Assembly (NCBI GenBank): GCA_035528395.1
Contig: DATKYR010000053.1
Coordinates: forward strand, 23,650 to 87,649
Source of the DNA: NIOZ-UU13 sp035528395
Lineage (GTDB): Bacteria; Planctomycetota; Phycisphaerae; Sedimentisphaerales; Anaerobacaceae
Length of the DNA: 64,000 nt
Direction: 5' to 3'
The notes below the pieces were generated by a model that worked only from the letters and a program-made list of their open reading frames with translations, was not told the DNA's origin and did no database searches. Shown here piece by piece: positions 39,869 to 49,173 of the stretch; positions within the stretch are counted from its first letter, which is position 1; the number at the start of each line of letters is the position of its first letter. Made by a program: the position numbers and the translations under genes.

Positions 39869-40473
39869 TTTTTACTCTCCTCATTTGGGAAAAGGCCCTG
39901 TCCATTGAGACGACACTGTTCATTTTTACCGCCGGAGCTGCTTTTACGATGGTCGTCCCAGTACAAGATTTTAATCGACATAAACTGCCATTAAGTTTAC
40001 ATGAAAACCACGTCATTCAACCGATGACAATTAACCCCACAAGCTGTTCGAGCAATTACTGTACATTTCCTACTTGTTAAGGGTTATAGGTGTAATATCA
40101 GGTGTGTGAGCCTCTTCATCCCCCACAATATTTGCTATTTAAAGTATAGCACAAAAAACCACAAAAGCAAATAACTATCCCCTGTTAGAAGGGGTCTTCG
40201 ACAGGTCTATTCGATATAGTGTGGTGTTATGGAAAATCAGGAGTTATAGTCTGTGCGTTTCAAACACCGGCTTATACCAATTGTAGTTAAAAAATTGCCG
40301 AAAAAATTGTACATTATACTAACTGATACCAATTCAACTTAATAAGTGCGCTTTATATAATGACGATTTATGATATAGTGGCCATTTATCCCACCCTCAC
40401 GGCCGGAACGCTTTTAGAGTAAGGCGAAAGAATTAACTTGAATTCGTATGAGAGGGCCTGGATTCCTGCTTTC
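39869..40473. other. Gene-free stretch upstream of the pseudopilin operon
   Basis: No credible coding frame. The part next to 39868 should contain the operon promoter. TATACCAATTG and GATACCAATTC-type sequences at about 40274 and 40327, and the reverse form near 40660, are short dispersed repeats. The palindromic element copy B begins at 40474. Confidence 0.45.
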
Positions 40474-40613
40474 GGGCCTGTTGCCAAAGTTCAAAATGAA
40501 CGTTTTGAGATTGCCGCGAGATTCTTCGAATCGCTCACAATGAACTGAAAACGCACTTTGTGTCATTGCGAGGAGCGCAGCGACGAAGCAATCTCGACTT
40601 TTTCAACAGACCC
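40474..40613. mobile_element. 140-bp palindromic MITE-like element, copy B, inside a hairpin
   Basis: Same length and about 88% identical, in reverse orientation, to 11941-12080. Ends are GGGCCTGTTG (40474-40483) and CAACAGACCC (40604-40613). Flanks are GATTCCTGC-TTTC on the left and TTTC-GCAGGAATGAC on the right, again splitting the CCTGC/GCAGG hairpin with a TTTC duplication. The frames at 40558-40791 (plus) and 40563-40760 (minus) run through it and are not genes. Confidence 0.8.
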
Positions 40614-40814
40614 TTTCGCAGGAATGACAAGAGCAGGTAATCGGCAATCAATAAATAGAATTGGTATTATTTGGTTGGTCCGATATTTTAAGGCGGTAGC
40701 CACCGCCGGCAACAAGCAGAGGAAACATTGCGCGGGAAAAAACGCTTCGGTCATTACCATAACGCGGCAGCGTCCGAGAAAATCATTGTGATCTTATGGC
40801 AAAAGCTGATACTA

Positions 40815-41753
40815 CTAATTTGCCGTCTGGTGCTTATGGTCTTCGGCGGCTTGTATTTCTTCCTGTTCCTGCTTTTGGTGCGAAACCACGGACCTGATTT
40901 TTGAGGCAAATTCAGAAATTGTCAGAGGAGGTAGTTTTTGCTGCTCGGCTTGAGCAGGCTTGTTGTTGTCGGCCTCGGCGGCAATGATGGCCTTTTGCAC
41001 GGCCTGCTCAGCGGGTTCCTCAGTTAATGTCCTTAAGTATATAGAAGAGGAGGAGGCCTGCTGCTTGGCCCAAATCAATTTCTCTCGAATCAATTCCAAA
41101 AGTGCCAGGAATAATCCGATCATTGCAAGACGATTGGTTCTGGGTTCGAAAAGGCGTTCAAAAGTCATCGGGCCTTCTGTCTGCAGCCGATGCAAAATCT
41201 CTATCTGATACAAATCAATGGGCGTATCGTCCTTGATACGGCTGATGTCGACAATAGTGCCGGTGGCCTTGCATATTGAATCGAAGGCCTCGAGCAGGTC
41301 CCAGATGCTGACCTGCTCAATATCAATCTCGGGCTCGGCGTTGGGCTTTAGCCGTTCAACAATAGTGCCGGGTCGCGGGAAGCGTTCTTTTTGCTCATCG
41401 GCGGCGGCGTTGAGTAGATTAGCGGCGTCCTTGAACTTCTTGTATTCGAGGAGCTGGCGGATAAGCTCTGCGCGGGGGTCGGCTAAATCATCCTCTCCGA
41501 GCAGGGCGGACTCGGGTTCCGCTTTCGGCAGGAGCATTGCCGATTTTATCTGCATCAACGTTGCGGCCATCACCAGAAAGTCGCCGGCCAGGTCAATGTC
41601 GAGACTTTTGAGCATTTCGATGTAGTGGATATACTGGTCGGTTATTTTAGCGATGGAAATATCGTAAATATCCACCTCCTCCTTGCGGACCAGATACAAG
41701 AGCAGATCCAGAGGCCCTGAGAATATGTCAAGATTTACACGGTAATCGGCCAA
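40815..41753 (-). CDS. scpA: Segregation and condensation protein A
   Basis: The kleisin subunit of the Smc-ScpA-ScpB condensin that organises the chromosome. The N-terminus FSGPLDLLLYLVRKEEVDIY and the DLAGDFLVMAATLMQIKSAML segment are diagnostic. The central linker is acidic, and a C-terminal winged helix (TFERLFEPRTNRLAMIGLFLALLELI) contacts Smc. The tail after residue 270 is Gln/Glu-rich. It is last of a three-gene operon with trpS and a DUF2007 gene, with a 15-bp gap. No scpB is in view. Confidence 0.94.
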   Translation of the reverse strand: MADYRVNLDIFSGPLDLLLYLVRKEEVDIYDISIAKITDQYIHYIEMLKSLDIDLAGDFLVMAATLMQIKSAMLLPKAEPESALLGEDDLADPRAELIRQLLEYKKFKDAANLLNAAADEQKERFPRPGTIVERLKPNAEPEIDIEQVSIWDLLEAFDSICKATGTIVDISRIKDDTPIDLYQIEILHRLQTEGPMTFERLFEPRTNRLAMIGLFLALLELIREKLIWAKQQASSSSIYLRTLTEEPAEQAVQKAIIAAEADNNKPAQAEQQKLPPLTISEFASKIRSVVSHQKQEQEEIQAAEDHKHQTAN

Positions 41754-41768
41754 TTTATGCCCTCGGTA

Positions 41769-41993
41769 TTATTGCTCCTGTCTCTCATTAGATTCCAAGA
41801 TTTCCTGTGCTCGCTTAGCCTGGCTTTCAAGGACCTGCAATTCCGGGCCTTCCACAGCAGGTATCGAGTATATATTTGATGCGTTCTCACCGGTTGCAAC
41901 TGATTCGATTCCATAATCAGCGAGCAATTGTTTCGCCAGCTCGGCTTCTATATAACTGGGGAACTGTGCAATTGTAACAAGCTTATCAGCCAT
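41769..41993 (-). CDS. DUF2007-type putative signal-transducing protein
   Basis: A 74-residue protein of the DUF2007 group: VTIAQFPSYIEAELAKQLLADYGIES, then a strand with GPELQVLESQAKRAQEIL. The family has a small ferredoxin-like alpha/beta fold and no known enzymatic role. It is squeezed between trpS (2-bp gap) and scpA (15-bp gap), so it is co-transcribed with both. Confidence 0.88.
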   Translation of the reverse strand: MADKLVTIAQFPSYIEAELAKQLLADYGIESVATGENASNIYSIPAVEGPELQVLESQAKRAQEILESNERQEQ

Positions 41994-41995
41994 AG

Positions 41996-42961
41996 TTACC
42001 TTCTCAATCCGACAGCCTGGCGGGCCTTTTCGAGCGTTTCCCGGGCTACGGCTTTTGCCCGCTCGGCGCCCTTGGCAAGGACATCTTTAACATAGTCGAT
42101 ATTATTTTCGAGTTCGGCTCTTTTCTGTCGGAACGGTTTGAAATATTCTGTCATCAGCTCGGCGAGGCGTTTTTTGGCCTGGCCGTAGCCCATGCCGCCG
42201 TTTCGATATTTGTTCTCCCAATCGGCCAACTCCTCCGGCGAGGCGACCAGCTTCAAAAGTGCAAAGACGTTGCATTTGTCGGGGTCCTTGGGGTCTTCGA
42301 CCGTCGTGGAGTCGGTAACGATTTTCATAATCTTTTTTCTAACACTATCTTCCGGCTCGAATATCTCGATGGTATTTCCGTAGCTTTTGCTCATCTTTCG
42401 GCCATCGATGCCCGGGACGACGGCTACGGATTCGATGATGTGTTCTTTCGGCACGGTGAAGACTTCGCTATAAGCGTTATTGAATCGGATTGCGATGTCG
42501 CGAGTAACCTCAATGTGCTGTTTCTGGTCGGCGCCGACCGGGACAAGGTCGCTGTTGTAAATGAGGATGTCAGCGGCCTGGAGGACAGGGTATGCGAACA
42601 GGCCGTGATTAGGGCTCAGACCCTGAGCAACTTTGTCCTTGTAGCTTGTGCATCTCTGCAACAGGCCCATTGGGGTTATGCAGGAAAGCAGCCAGGTCAG
42701 TTCTGTAACTTCGGGCACGTCGGACTGGCGCCAGAAGACGGTTTTTTCGGTCTCGAGGCCCAAAGCGATGTAATCCATTGCGACATCAAGGGTATGGCCG
42801 GCAACCTCGGCTGGTGCTGGGTTGCTCGTAAGCGCATGGAAGTCGGCGATGAAATAAAAGCAGTCGTGCTCGGCCTGTAGTTGCAGATGCTGACGCATGG
42901 CACCGAAAAAATTGCCTATATGAAGTTTGCCGGATGGTTGTATACCTGAAAGAATCCTCAA
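41996..42961 (-). CDS. trpS: Tryptophanyl-tRNA synthetase
   Basis: Class I aminoacyl-tRNA synthetase charging tRNA-Trp. The ATP-binding HIGN lies near residue 17 in SGIQPSGKLHIGNFFGAM, and KMSKS is at about residue 194 in GRKMSKSYGNTI. Tryptophan-pocket residues appear in NSDLVPVGADQKQHIEV. The length of 321 residues is typical of the bacterial enzyme. It is first gene of the trpS-DUF2007-scpA unit. The 260 bp upstream contain no visible T-box or attenuator. Confidence 0.96.
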   Translation of the reverse strand: MRILSGIQPSGKLHIGNFFGAMRQHLQLQAEHDCFYFIADFHALTSNPAPAEVAGHTLDVAMDYIALGLETEKTVFWRQSDVPEVTELTWLLSCITPMGLLQRCTSYKDKVAQGLSPNHGLFAYPVLQAADILIYNSDLVPVGADQKQHIEVTRDIAIRFNNAYSEVFTVPKEHIIESVAVVPGIDGRKMSKSYGNTIEIFEPEDSVRKKIMKIVTDSTTVEDPKDPDKCNVFALLKLVASPEELADWENKYRNGGMGYGQAKKRLAELMTEYFKPFRQKRAELENNIDYVKDVLAKGAERAKAVARETLEKARQAVGLRR

Positions 42962-43222
42962 GTTAAGCTCCCGATATCAAAAAACCAAAAACTTATATCC
43001 GAATACGTAAAACTATCCCATTAAAAATAACGGTATTGGAAGCGAATGTCAATGTTTTAGAATCAAGAATGTGGGATTGTTATTTTTCGGGCAAGGCGAA
43101 AAAACTTCTGATCCCGGAAGCAAGATGCCCGAACCAGGCAGTAAAGCTGCAGTTGATTCGGGCGTGTATTTAACTGTTGGTTGTATCGTATATGAGCCGT
43201 TGACGTCTCTCTGAAATCCTTG

Positions 43223-44581
43223 TCATAAAGTCTTTGTCCAGTCCTCCTGTCTTTCCCCGTGATACGTCCTGACAATGTATTCAAATTTCCTTGCTGACCT
43301 CGGCTTGAGCGTTAGGGTGAATTTGACGGTGTCCTTGTCCACTTTCTCGAATTTACCAAAGTCGCCGCTTCTGGCCAGCTTCCAGTACGATGTGTTGAAG
43401 TTGCGCTTAATCTCGACCTTAACATCAAGATCGCGAGTATTTTTGACTTCAATCTTGAATGTGCGAATCTCATCCCAGCCGGATATATTGCCGCGCCTGT
43501 CGAATTCGTAGTTTTCCGTCTTGAAGTCCATAAGCTTCGGCTCAACAACAACGTTGGCAATCGCACCAAGGTTAAGCTCCACATCCTCATCCATAGGGAT
43601 ATACTTAAACGAAGACTGTCCCGTATAAGATAAATGTCCCTCATCGCCGGCATTTCTGTAAACCTTCAGCATCCCGCCGGGGATTGGAGTTTCGCCTAAT
43701 TCGTGCTCTTCATCGTTTTTGAAATTGAGAAATCTGACAACAGAATCTCCATATCGTTCTTCTTCGTATTTATAAAGGTTTACTACCGGCACTTTGTCAA
43801 CGTCAAAGCTGAGCAGCCGTTTTGACCAGCCGGTCGGAATGGTTTCTGTCCCTTCGATTGTATAAAGAAAATACTCGCTCAGCCCCTCTTTCGCGATCTC
43901 TTTGGGCTCGGAAGGCACAGCAGGTCGGGGAGCGCCGGCGGCCCCTGCCAGAGACATCACCTTTTTAGCCACATCCAGTCTTCGTTTCAATCCCTCCATT
44001 TCCGGTTCTATTACACCTGGTCTGCCGTAGGGGTATTGTCGTCTGGCAAGCTCAGCAATCTGGTCGAGTATGTGGACTTTGCCGACAATCAGGCGCGTCT
44101 GGGCATTTTCATAATCTTCGCCGCTGTTGTTGGTTACCCGCACATAGCCCTGCAGGCGCATCGTCTCTTCGTTTTCCGTGAGTGTGCCCATATAAAACGC
44201 CCGCCAGCTTAACCCGCTCGTCAGATATGTAATCTCAACCGGAACTTTGCCGCTTACGCCACTTTCGATATTCCACAGACCGAGGTTTCTTACCCTCGGC
44301 GGATAAGTCAAATCAGCGATATCGATTTTATCCGCGTTGGCCTGAGGCAGCATCTCTAAGCTCGTCGGGTCGATGAGTGTATTGGCCCAGGAAAATTGCA
44401 GCTTGTTTTCCCCGCCTTTCAGCGTCAGCGCTCTGCTTTCACGCACCAATGTCATATCCGCCGAGTTATAAATCGTAAGCTGCACCGTATCCCGTGAAGG
44501 CAGCGTAACCAAATCGACTTTGGCCCGGCTGGCGCCGGCCGTCACAGCGATTATAAGTAGCGTAAATATTATGCGTTTCAT
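43223..44581 (-). CDS. Secreted DUF4139-type protein, copy 3
   Basis: A 452-residue exported protein with signal peptide MKRIIFTLLIIAVTAGASRA. It consists of an N-terminal beta region (TLPSRDTVQLTIYNSADMTL) and a DUF4139-like domain (PVEITYLTSGLSWRAFYMGT, YVRVTNNSGEDYENAQTRLI, TIEGTETIPTGWSKRLLSFD). The function of DUF4139 is unknown. It is almost identical to the next gene upstream except for a linker of about 35 residues before GLSEYFLYTIEG. It is last in the sigma/anti-sigma operon, so probably a product or modulator of that pathway. Confidence 0.88.
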   Translation of the reverse strand: MKRIIFTLLIIAVTAGASRAKVDLVTLPSRDTVQLTIYNSADMTLVRESRALTLKGGENKLQFSWANTLIDPTSLEMLPQANADKIDIADLTYPPRVRNLGLWNIESGVSGKVPVEITYLTSGLSWRAFYMGTLTENEETMRLQGYVRVTNNSGEDYENAQTRLIVGKVHILDQIAELARRQYPYGRPGVIEPEMEGLKRRLDVAKKVMSLAGAAGAPRPAVPSEPKEIAKEGLSEYFLYTIEGTETIPTGWSKRLLSFDVDKVPVVNLYKYEEERYGDSVVRFLNFKNDEEHELGETPIPGGMLKVYRNAGDEGHLSYTGQSSFKYIPMDEDVELNLGAIANVVVEPKLMDFKTENYEFDRRGNISGWDEIRTFKIEVKNTRDLDVKVEIKRNFNTSYWKLARSGDFGKFEKVDKDTVKFTLTLKPRSARKFEYIVRTYHGERQEDWTKTL

Positions 44582-44675
44582 TTTACAGCCCTTTTTGTTA
44601 TTTTGTTGCGTTCCCTTGTTATTGCGAGTCCGCCTTTGGCAGATAAAGTAATCTCAAGAGTTTCTACTGTTTAAT

Positions 44676-46019
44676 TTATGGCCTCCAGCTCTCCTGTCTT
44701 TCGCCGTGATATGTCCTCAGGACATACCCAAATTCCCTTTTTGACCTTGGCTTAAGCGTTAGTGTGAATTTGATAGTGTCTGCATCCACCTTTTCGAAAT
44801 TATCAATGTCACCGCTTCTGGCCAGGTCCCAGTAAGATGTGTTGAAGTTGCGTTTAATCTCGACCTTGACGTCAATATCCCGGGTATTTTTGACTTCAAT
44901 TTTGAATGTGCGAACCTCGTCCCAGCCGGAGACGTCACCGCGTCTGTCAAACCTGTAGTTTTCGGTCTGAAAATTCATTAGTTTCGGCTCAACAACAACA
45001 TTGGCAACCGCTCCGAGGTTAAGCTCCACATCCTCATCCACAGGGATATACTTAAACGAAGACTGTCCCGTATAAGATAAGTGTCCCTCATCGCCGGCAT
45101 TTCTATAGACCTTAAGCATCCCGCCGGGGATTGGAGTTTCGCCTAATTCGTGCTCTTTATCATTTTTGAAGTTGAGAAACCGAACAACAGAAATACCGTA
45201 ACGTTCTTCTTCGTATTTATAAAGGTTCACCACCGGCACTTCATCAACATCAAAGCTGAGCAGCCGTTTCGACCAGCCGTTCGGTATCGTTTCGGTGCCT
45301 TCGATTGTATAGAGAAAATACTCACTAAGGCCCTCTTTTCTAATTTCTTTCTGCATTAGCAAATCCGCAGATTCTTCTGCCACTCCAAATGCTCTTTTGG
45401 CCTCCATCGGGCCTCTGGAAGTCGGCGCCATTTGCGGCATGGGGATTACCTCTCCCGGTCTGCCGTAGGGGTATTGTCGTCTGGCAAGCTCAGCAATCTG
45501 GTCGAGTATGTGGACTTTGCCGACAATCAGGCGCGTCTGGGCGTTCTCGTAGTCCTCGCCACTGTTGTTGGTGACGCGGACATAGCCCTGCAGGCGCATC
45601 GTCTCTTCGTTTTCCGTAAGTGTGCCCATATAAAACGCCCGCCAGGAAAGACCGCTGGTCAGATATGTAATTTCCACCGGTACTTTGCCGCTCACGCCGC
45701 TTTCTATATTCCATAAACCGAGATTTCTTACTCTCGGTGGATATGTCAATTCGGCGATATCAATTTTATCCGCGTTGGCCTTAGGCAGCATCTCTAAGCT
45801 CGTCGGGTCGATGAGTGTATTGGCCCAGGAAAATTGCAGTTTGTTCTCACCGCCTTTTAACGTCAGCGCCCTGCTTTCACGCACTAACGTCATATCCGCA
45901 GAATTGTAAATCGTAAGCTGCACCGTATCCCGCGAAGGCAGTGTAACCAAATCAACCTTGGCCTGGCTGGTATCGGCCAAAGTAACGATTATAAGTAGTG
46001 TAAATATTATGCGTTTCAT
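44676..46019 (-). CDS. Secreted DUF4139-type protein, copy 2
   Basis: A 447-residue paralogue of the downstream gene with signal peptide MKRIIFTLLIIVTLADTSQA. The two share most residues in the N-terminal 180 and C-terminal 210, but the linker here reads VIPMPQMAPTSRGPMEAKRA and is unrelated. The same domain forms the outer part of the anti-sigma factor encoded two genes upstream. It is 94 bp before copy 3 and 38 bp after the divergent relative. Probably periplasmic or surface located. Confidence 0.88.
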   Translation of the reverse strand: MKRIIFTLLIIVTLADTSQAKVDLVTLPSRDTVQLTIYNSADMTLVRESRALTLKGGENKLQFSWANTLIDPTSLEMLPKANADKIDIAELTYPPRVRNLGLWNIESGVSGKVPVEITYLTSGLSWRAFYMGTLTENEETMRLQGYVRVTNNSGEDYENAQTRLIVGKVHILDQIAELARRQYPYGRPGEVIPMPQMAPTSRGPMEAKRAFGVAEESADLLMQKEIRKEGLSEYFLYTIEGTETIPNGWSKRLLSFDVDEVPVVNLYKYEEERYGISVVRFLNFKNDKEHELGETPIPGGMLKVYRNAGDEGHLSYTGQSSFKYIPVDEDVELNLGAVANVVVEPKLMNFQTENYRFDRRGDVSGWDEVRTFKIEVKNTRDIDVKVEIKRNFNTSYWDLARSGDIDNFEKVDADTIKFTLTLKPRSKREFGYVLRTYHGERQESWRP

Positions 46020-46057
46020 TTTGCTGTTCCTTTAGTTTGGACCGGTTCAAGACCTTA

Positions 46058-47263
46058 TTATCTTCTTATAGGCGGTTGTACTCTCGGAGGCATCGGCTCT
46101 ATATTTACTCCCGGCCGGAGATTACGCTGATGATAGTGCATCGTCAGTTCTGTCGTGGCCGGGCCGTCCGGGGTGCGGGCGGGAAGCTTAATCTCAAACT
46201 CAAGAGTATTAGCATCCTTTTTCTCGTACTTCATATTACACTCTTCCATATCCCACTGGCCGGGGATGTGCTGTATCATCGTAAGCTCAGCAGCGCTGTC
46301 CTTGAAATTCTCGATCTTTGCCGTGATTATTTCATCGGTGTCATAAAGAATAACTTTCGGGCTTTTATCGTTATTCCTTCGGATATTGATTTGAGTGTCC
46401 CTCATTTTCCGCTGCGTAACGACTATGTCCCTGCTGTCACCGATATAAAGCTCCATTTTCTCGCCGACCGGTACCAATGCCGTCACGTCTTCGCCCAAAA
46501 AGATAGTGCTCTCATGCCCATCGTCCTGGAAGAGTCGTGCCTTGCCGCCCCAGAGGGCAAATTCACCCAATCCGCTCTTGGCTTCATTGACAATTCGATA
46601 GCTTACCGGGATTCCGACATTCTGGTTTTCCAATTGTTCGGGGTCCCACGGCAGCCTGGCTGCATCGAACGTCCAGATTTTTGTAATCGGCACCTTCGCT
46701 GCTTTTAGAAACAGCATCTGCTTGGTCTCCTCGTGGTCGATACCCTGCTCGAAGGCCTCGCCGTAATCCAGAAGCACCCGGGCCTTATCGAAATCCTCAC
46801 CTGAGAAATTCCGCAGCACTAAGTAGCTTTTCAAATCAACGATTGTTTCAGCCTTGTCGGCTATCGCTTTGTAGGTAATCAGCCGGTCGATATTGCTCAG
46901 CAGATAGCTGATTCGCACCGTCTCGGCATAGTCGCTGTCGCTGCTGATTTCCCAGACCAGGGCCGCCTCATTAGGCGGATAACTTACATTCAGAAGTGTT
47001 ACCTTATCCGGATGCTCAAGGACCCGGAGCCGAATTGAGTCGGCGTCGATGGAGACCGCCTTCCACGAAAAGTCCACCTGGTTAAGCCCTTTTTGCAATG
47101 TTAGCACTCGTTCTTCTTCAATCAACGTCGCCATCGGGTTGTCTAAGCGAATCACTGTCGCCGCCCGCTCAGGCAGCGCCACTAATTTGATCCTGCCCTC
47201 GGCTATAGCGACAACCATCAACCCCAAAACCATTGCCAGAATTTTGTTTCTTTTACTGTTCAT
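46058..47263 (-). CDS. Secreted divergent DUF4139-like protein
   Basis: A 401-residue protein with signal peptide MNSKRNKILAMVLGLMVVAIAEG. The layout matches its neighbours: VALPERAATVIRLDNPMATL at the start, VRISYLLSNIDRLITYKAI in place of VEITYLTSGLSWRAFYM, YLVLRNFSGEDFDKARVLLD, and a C-terminal beta part ending ELTMHYHQRN. Sequence identity is low, so the domain assignment rests on the aligned order of these segments and on position. It has a proline-rich tail (PMPPRVQPPIRR). AGGAGA precedes ATG 47263. Confidence 0.75.
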   Translation of the reverse strand: MNSKRNKILAMVLGLMVVAIAEGRIKLVALPERAATVIRLDNPMATLIEEERVLTLQKGLNQVDFSWKAVSIDADSIRLRVLEHPDKVTLLNVSYPPNEAALVWEISSDSDYAETVRISYLLSNIDRLITYKAIADKAETIVDLKSYLVLRNFSGEDFDKARVLLDYGEAFEQGIDHEETKQMLFLKAAKVPITKIWTFDAARLPWDPEQLENQNVGIPVSYRIVNEAKSGLGEFALWGGKARLFQDDGHESTIFLGEDVTALVPVGEKMELYIGDSRDIVVTQRKMRDTQINIRRNNDKSPKVILYDTDEIITAKIENFKDSAAELTMIQHIPGQWDMEECNMKYEKKDANTLEFEIKLPARTPDGPATTELTMHYHQRNLRPGVNIEPMPPRVQPPIRR

Positions 47264-47314
47264 AATTCAATCTCCTAAAATTTAATTTTTGTGTTTGTGC
47301 TTATTTCTTAACTT

Positions 47315-49162
47315 TCATTGTTTTTCAGCGAACGTTTCTTCCCGCGTGCCGTGACACGTTGTTACTGTGTATTCAAATACCTGCTTCTTTCGGGGTTCAA
47401 GATTTAGCTTAATGCGAGCGTGCGTGGCATCGTACTTTTCATAGGCAATATCGGTCCGAATGGTCCAGTATGCAGTGCTGAAACCGCGTGTAATCTCAAT
47501 TTCTATCGGCAGCGTTCGGGTATTCGTAATTTCTATCTTCCATGTTCGTATTTCATCCCAGCCGGCAACGTTACCCCTGTTGTCGAATATATAATTATCG
47601 GTTTTGAAATCCATCAGCTTCGGCTCAACGCTGACTAATCGGGCCGGGCCAAGATTTAACTCAACCTCTTCATCCACTGGAATATATTTTATATTCGTCC
47701 CGCCTACGTATGATAAATAGCCTTGCTCATCGGTCTGGCCGTAAATCTTCACCGTTCCGTTCGGGATAGGTGTTTCACCCAGGTTATGGTCTTCGTCGTT
47801 TGCAAACTTGACGAACCTTATTGTCTGATTGCCCCAGCGCTGCTCGTCGTATTTATACAAACTCTCGACTTCAATATCAGCAGCATCAAACGATAACAGT
47901 CTCTTGCCCCATTTGTCCGGTATAGTCTCGGTGCCCTCAATTGTATAAAGGAAATATTCACTCAAACCCTCTTTCCTGATTTCCTTAGCTCTCAATTCTG
48001 TGTCGAAGGTTTTCTCAGCGTATGAATATAAAAGTTTTTCACCGAGACGCTCAGACTTATCTTCCAAGGCCCGAATACCACTGTAAGCATCGAACTCCAC
48101 TGGTCTGTTGTAAGGATATTGTCGTTTTGCCAGCTCGGCTATTTGGTCGAGGATATGGACTTTGCCGACAATCAAGCGGGTCTCGGCTTTTTCATAATCC
48201 TCGCCGCTATTGTTGCCAACCCTTACGTAGCCCTGCAACTGCATTGTCTTTTCATCTTGCGAGAGTGTGCCCATATAGAACGCCCGCCAGGAAAGTCCGC
48301 TGGTGAAATACGTTATTTCGAACGGTACCTGGCCGCTGACTTCTGAGCGAATGAGCCAGCGGCCAAGCTCCCGCAGCCTCGCTGGAAACACCAACTGCTG
48401 TATGTCAATTTTGTCGGCCTGGGCCAACGGCTCCAGACTAAGCGACGTCGGGTCAATAAGAGTATTAGCCCACATAAACTGCAGCCAGTTCCAGCCTTTT
48501 TTAAGCGTCAGATTCCGCCGTTCCCGTACTAGGGTCAAATCGGCGGAATTGTAAATCGTAAGCTGCACCTCCTCCCGTCTCGGCAGTGTTACTAATTCGA
48601 TCGCGCTTGCCGGCGCAAAGGGAGGCTGCTCAGGTATTGTATCCGCCGCCGTTTCACCAAATGCAGCATACCTGTCAGCTTCCTTTTCCTTCGGCGCCAT
48701 CGCAAGCGTTCTTTTCCCAACTATATCTTTATCCAAACGCTCGGCCGATGTAATCTCAGGTTTGCTTGCGAGCTTTATTTCCACTGCCGGCATCGGCCCC
48801 TTCGCAACTTCAAGTTTCTTTGTCCCATCCTTACTTAGCTGGGTAGCAACCAGCAGAACTCCTACCACCAGCACAGCCGCTGCCGAGCTGAGCCACGCAT
48901 ACTTCTTAAACCAAACAATTCTTGTCCGTACTCCGCTCTGGGCGGATCCGGTTTGCTCTATAACCCGCGAAATCAAATCCTCGGAAATCTGCGCCTCTCC
49001 ACGCAGCAGATCCAGAGCAGAAAATTTCCGCTGTAACTTCTCCAGATGCTCACGGCATTCTCCGCAGCCTTGGAGATGCTCGGCCGCTTCTTTTATCTGC
49101 ATATCAGATACCAGTTTGAACTGGTATTCGATAAGCTCTCGTTCTGTAAGATGATGTTCCAT
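47315..49162 (-). CDS. Transmembrane anti-sigma factor fused to a DUF4139-type extracellular domain
   Basis: A 615-residue single-span membrane protein. The cytoplasmic N-terminus has the zinc-binding anti-sigma motif H29-x3-C33-x2-C36 in AAEHLQGCGECREHL. A membrane helix lies at about residues 88-107 (WLSSAAAVLVVGVLLVATQL). After a linker, residues 190-615 repeat the secreted neighbours: VTLPRREEVQLTIYNSADLT, PFEITYFTSGLSWRAFYMG, YFLYTIEGTETIP. It should hold the adjacent sigma factor inactive until the outer domain senses something. Eleven bp separate it from the sigma gene. The fused sensor domain type is unusual. Confidence 0.9.
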   Translation of the reverse strand: MEHHLTERELIEYQFKLVSDMQIKEAAEHLQGCGECREHLEKLQRKFSALDLLRGEAQISEDLISRVIEQTGSAQSGVRTRIVWFKKYAWLSSAAAVLVVGVLLVATQLSKDGTKKLEVAKGPMPAVEIKLASKPEITSAERLDKDIVGKRTLAMAPKEKEADRYAAFGETAADTIPEQPPFAPASAIELVTLPRREEVQLTIYNSADLTLVRERRNLTLKKGWNWLQFMWANTLIDPTSLSLEPLAQADKIDIQQLVFPARLRELGRWLIRSEVSGQVPFEITYFTSGLSWRAFYMGTLSQDEKTMQLQGYVRVGNNSGEDYEKAETRLIVGKVHILDQIAELAKRQYPYNRPVEFDAYSGIRALEDKSERLGEKLLYSYAEKTFDTELRAKEIRKEGLSEYFLYTIEGTETIPDKWGKRLLSFDAADIEVESLYKYDEQRWGNQTIRFVKFANDEDHNLGETPIPNGTVKIYGQTDEQGYLSYVGGTNIKYIPVDEEVELNLGPARLVSVEPKLMDFKTDNYIFDNRGNVAGWDEIRTWKIEITNTRTLPIEIEITRGFSTAYWTIRTDIAYEKYDATHARIKLNLEPRKKQVFEYTVTTCHGTREETFAEKQ

Positions 49163-49173
49163 TTTACTACCGC

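Noticed and set aside
40558..40791. Plus-strand frame of 77 codons
   Set aside because: It starts inside the palindromic element copy B and translates the repeat (CEERSDEAIS), a common false product.
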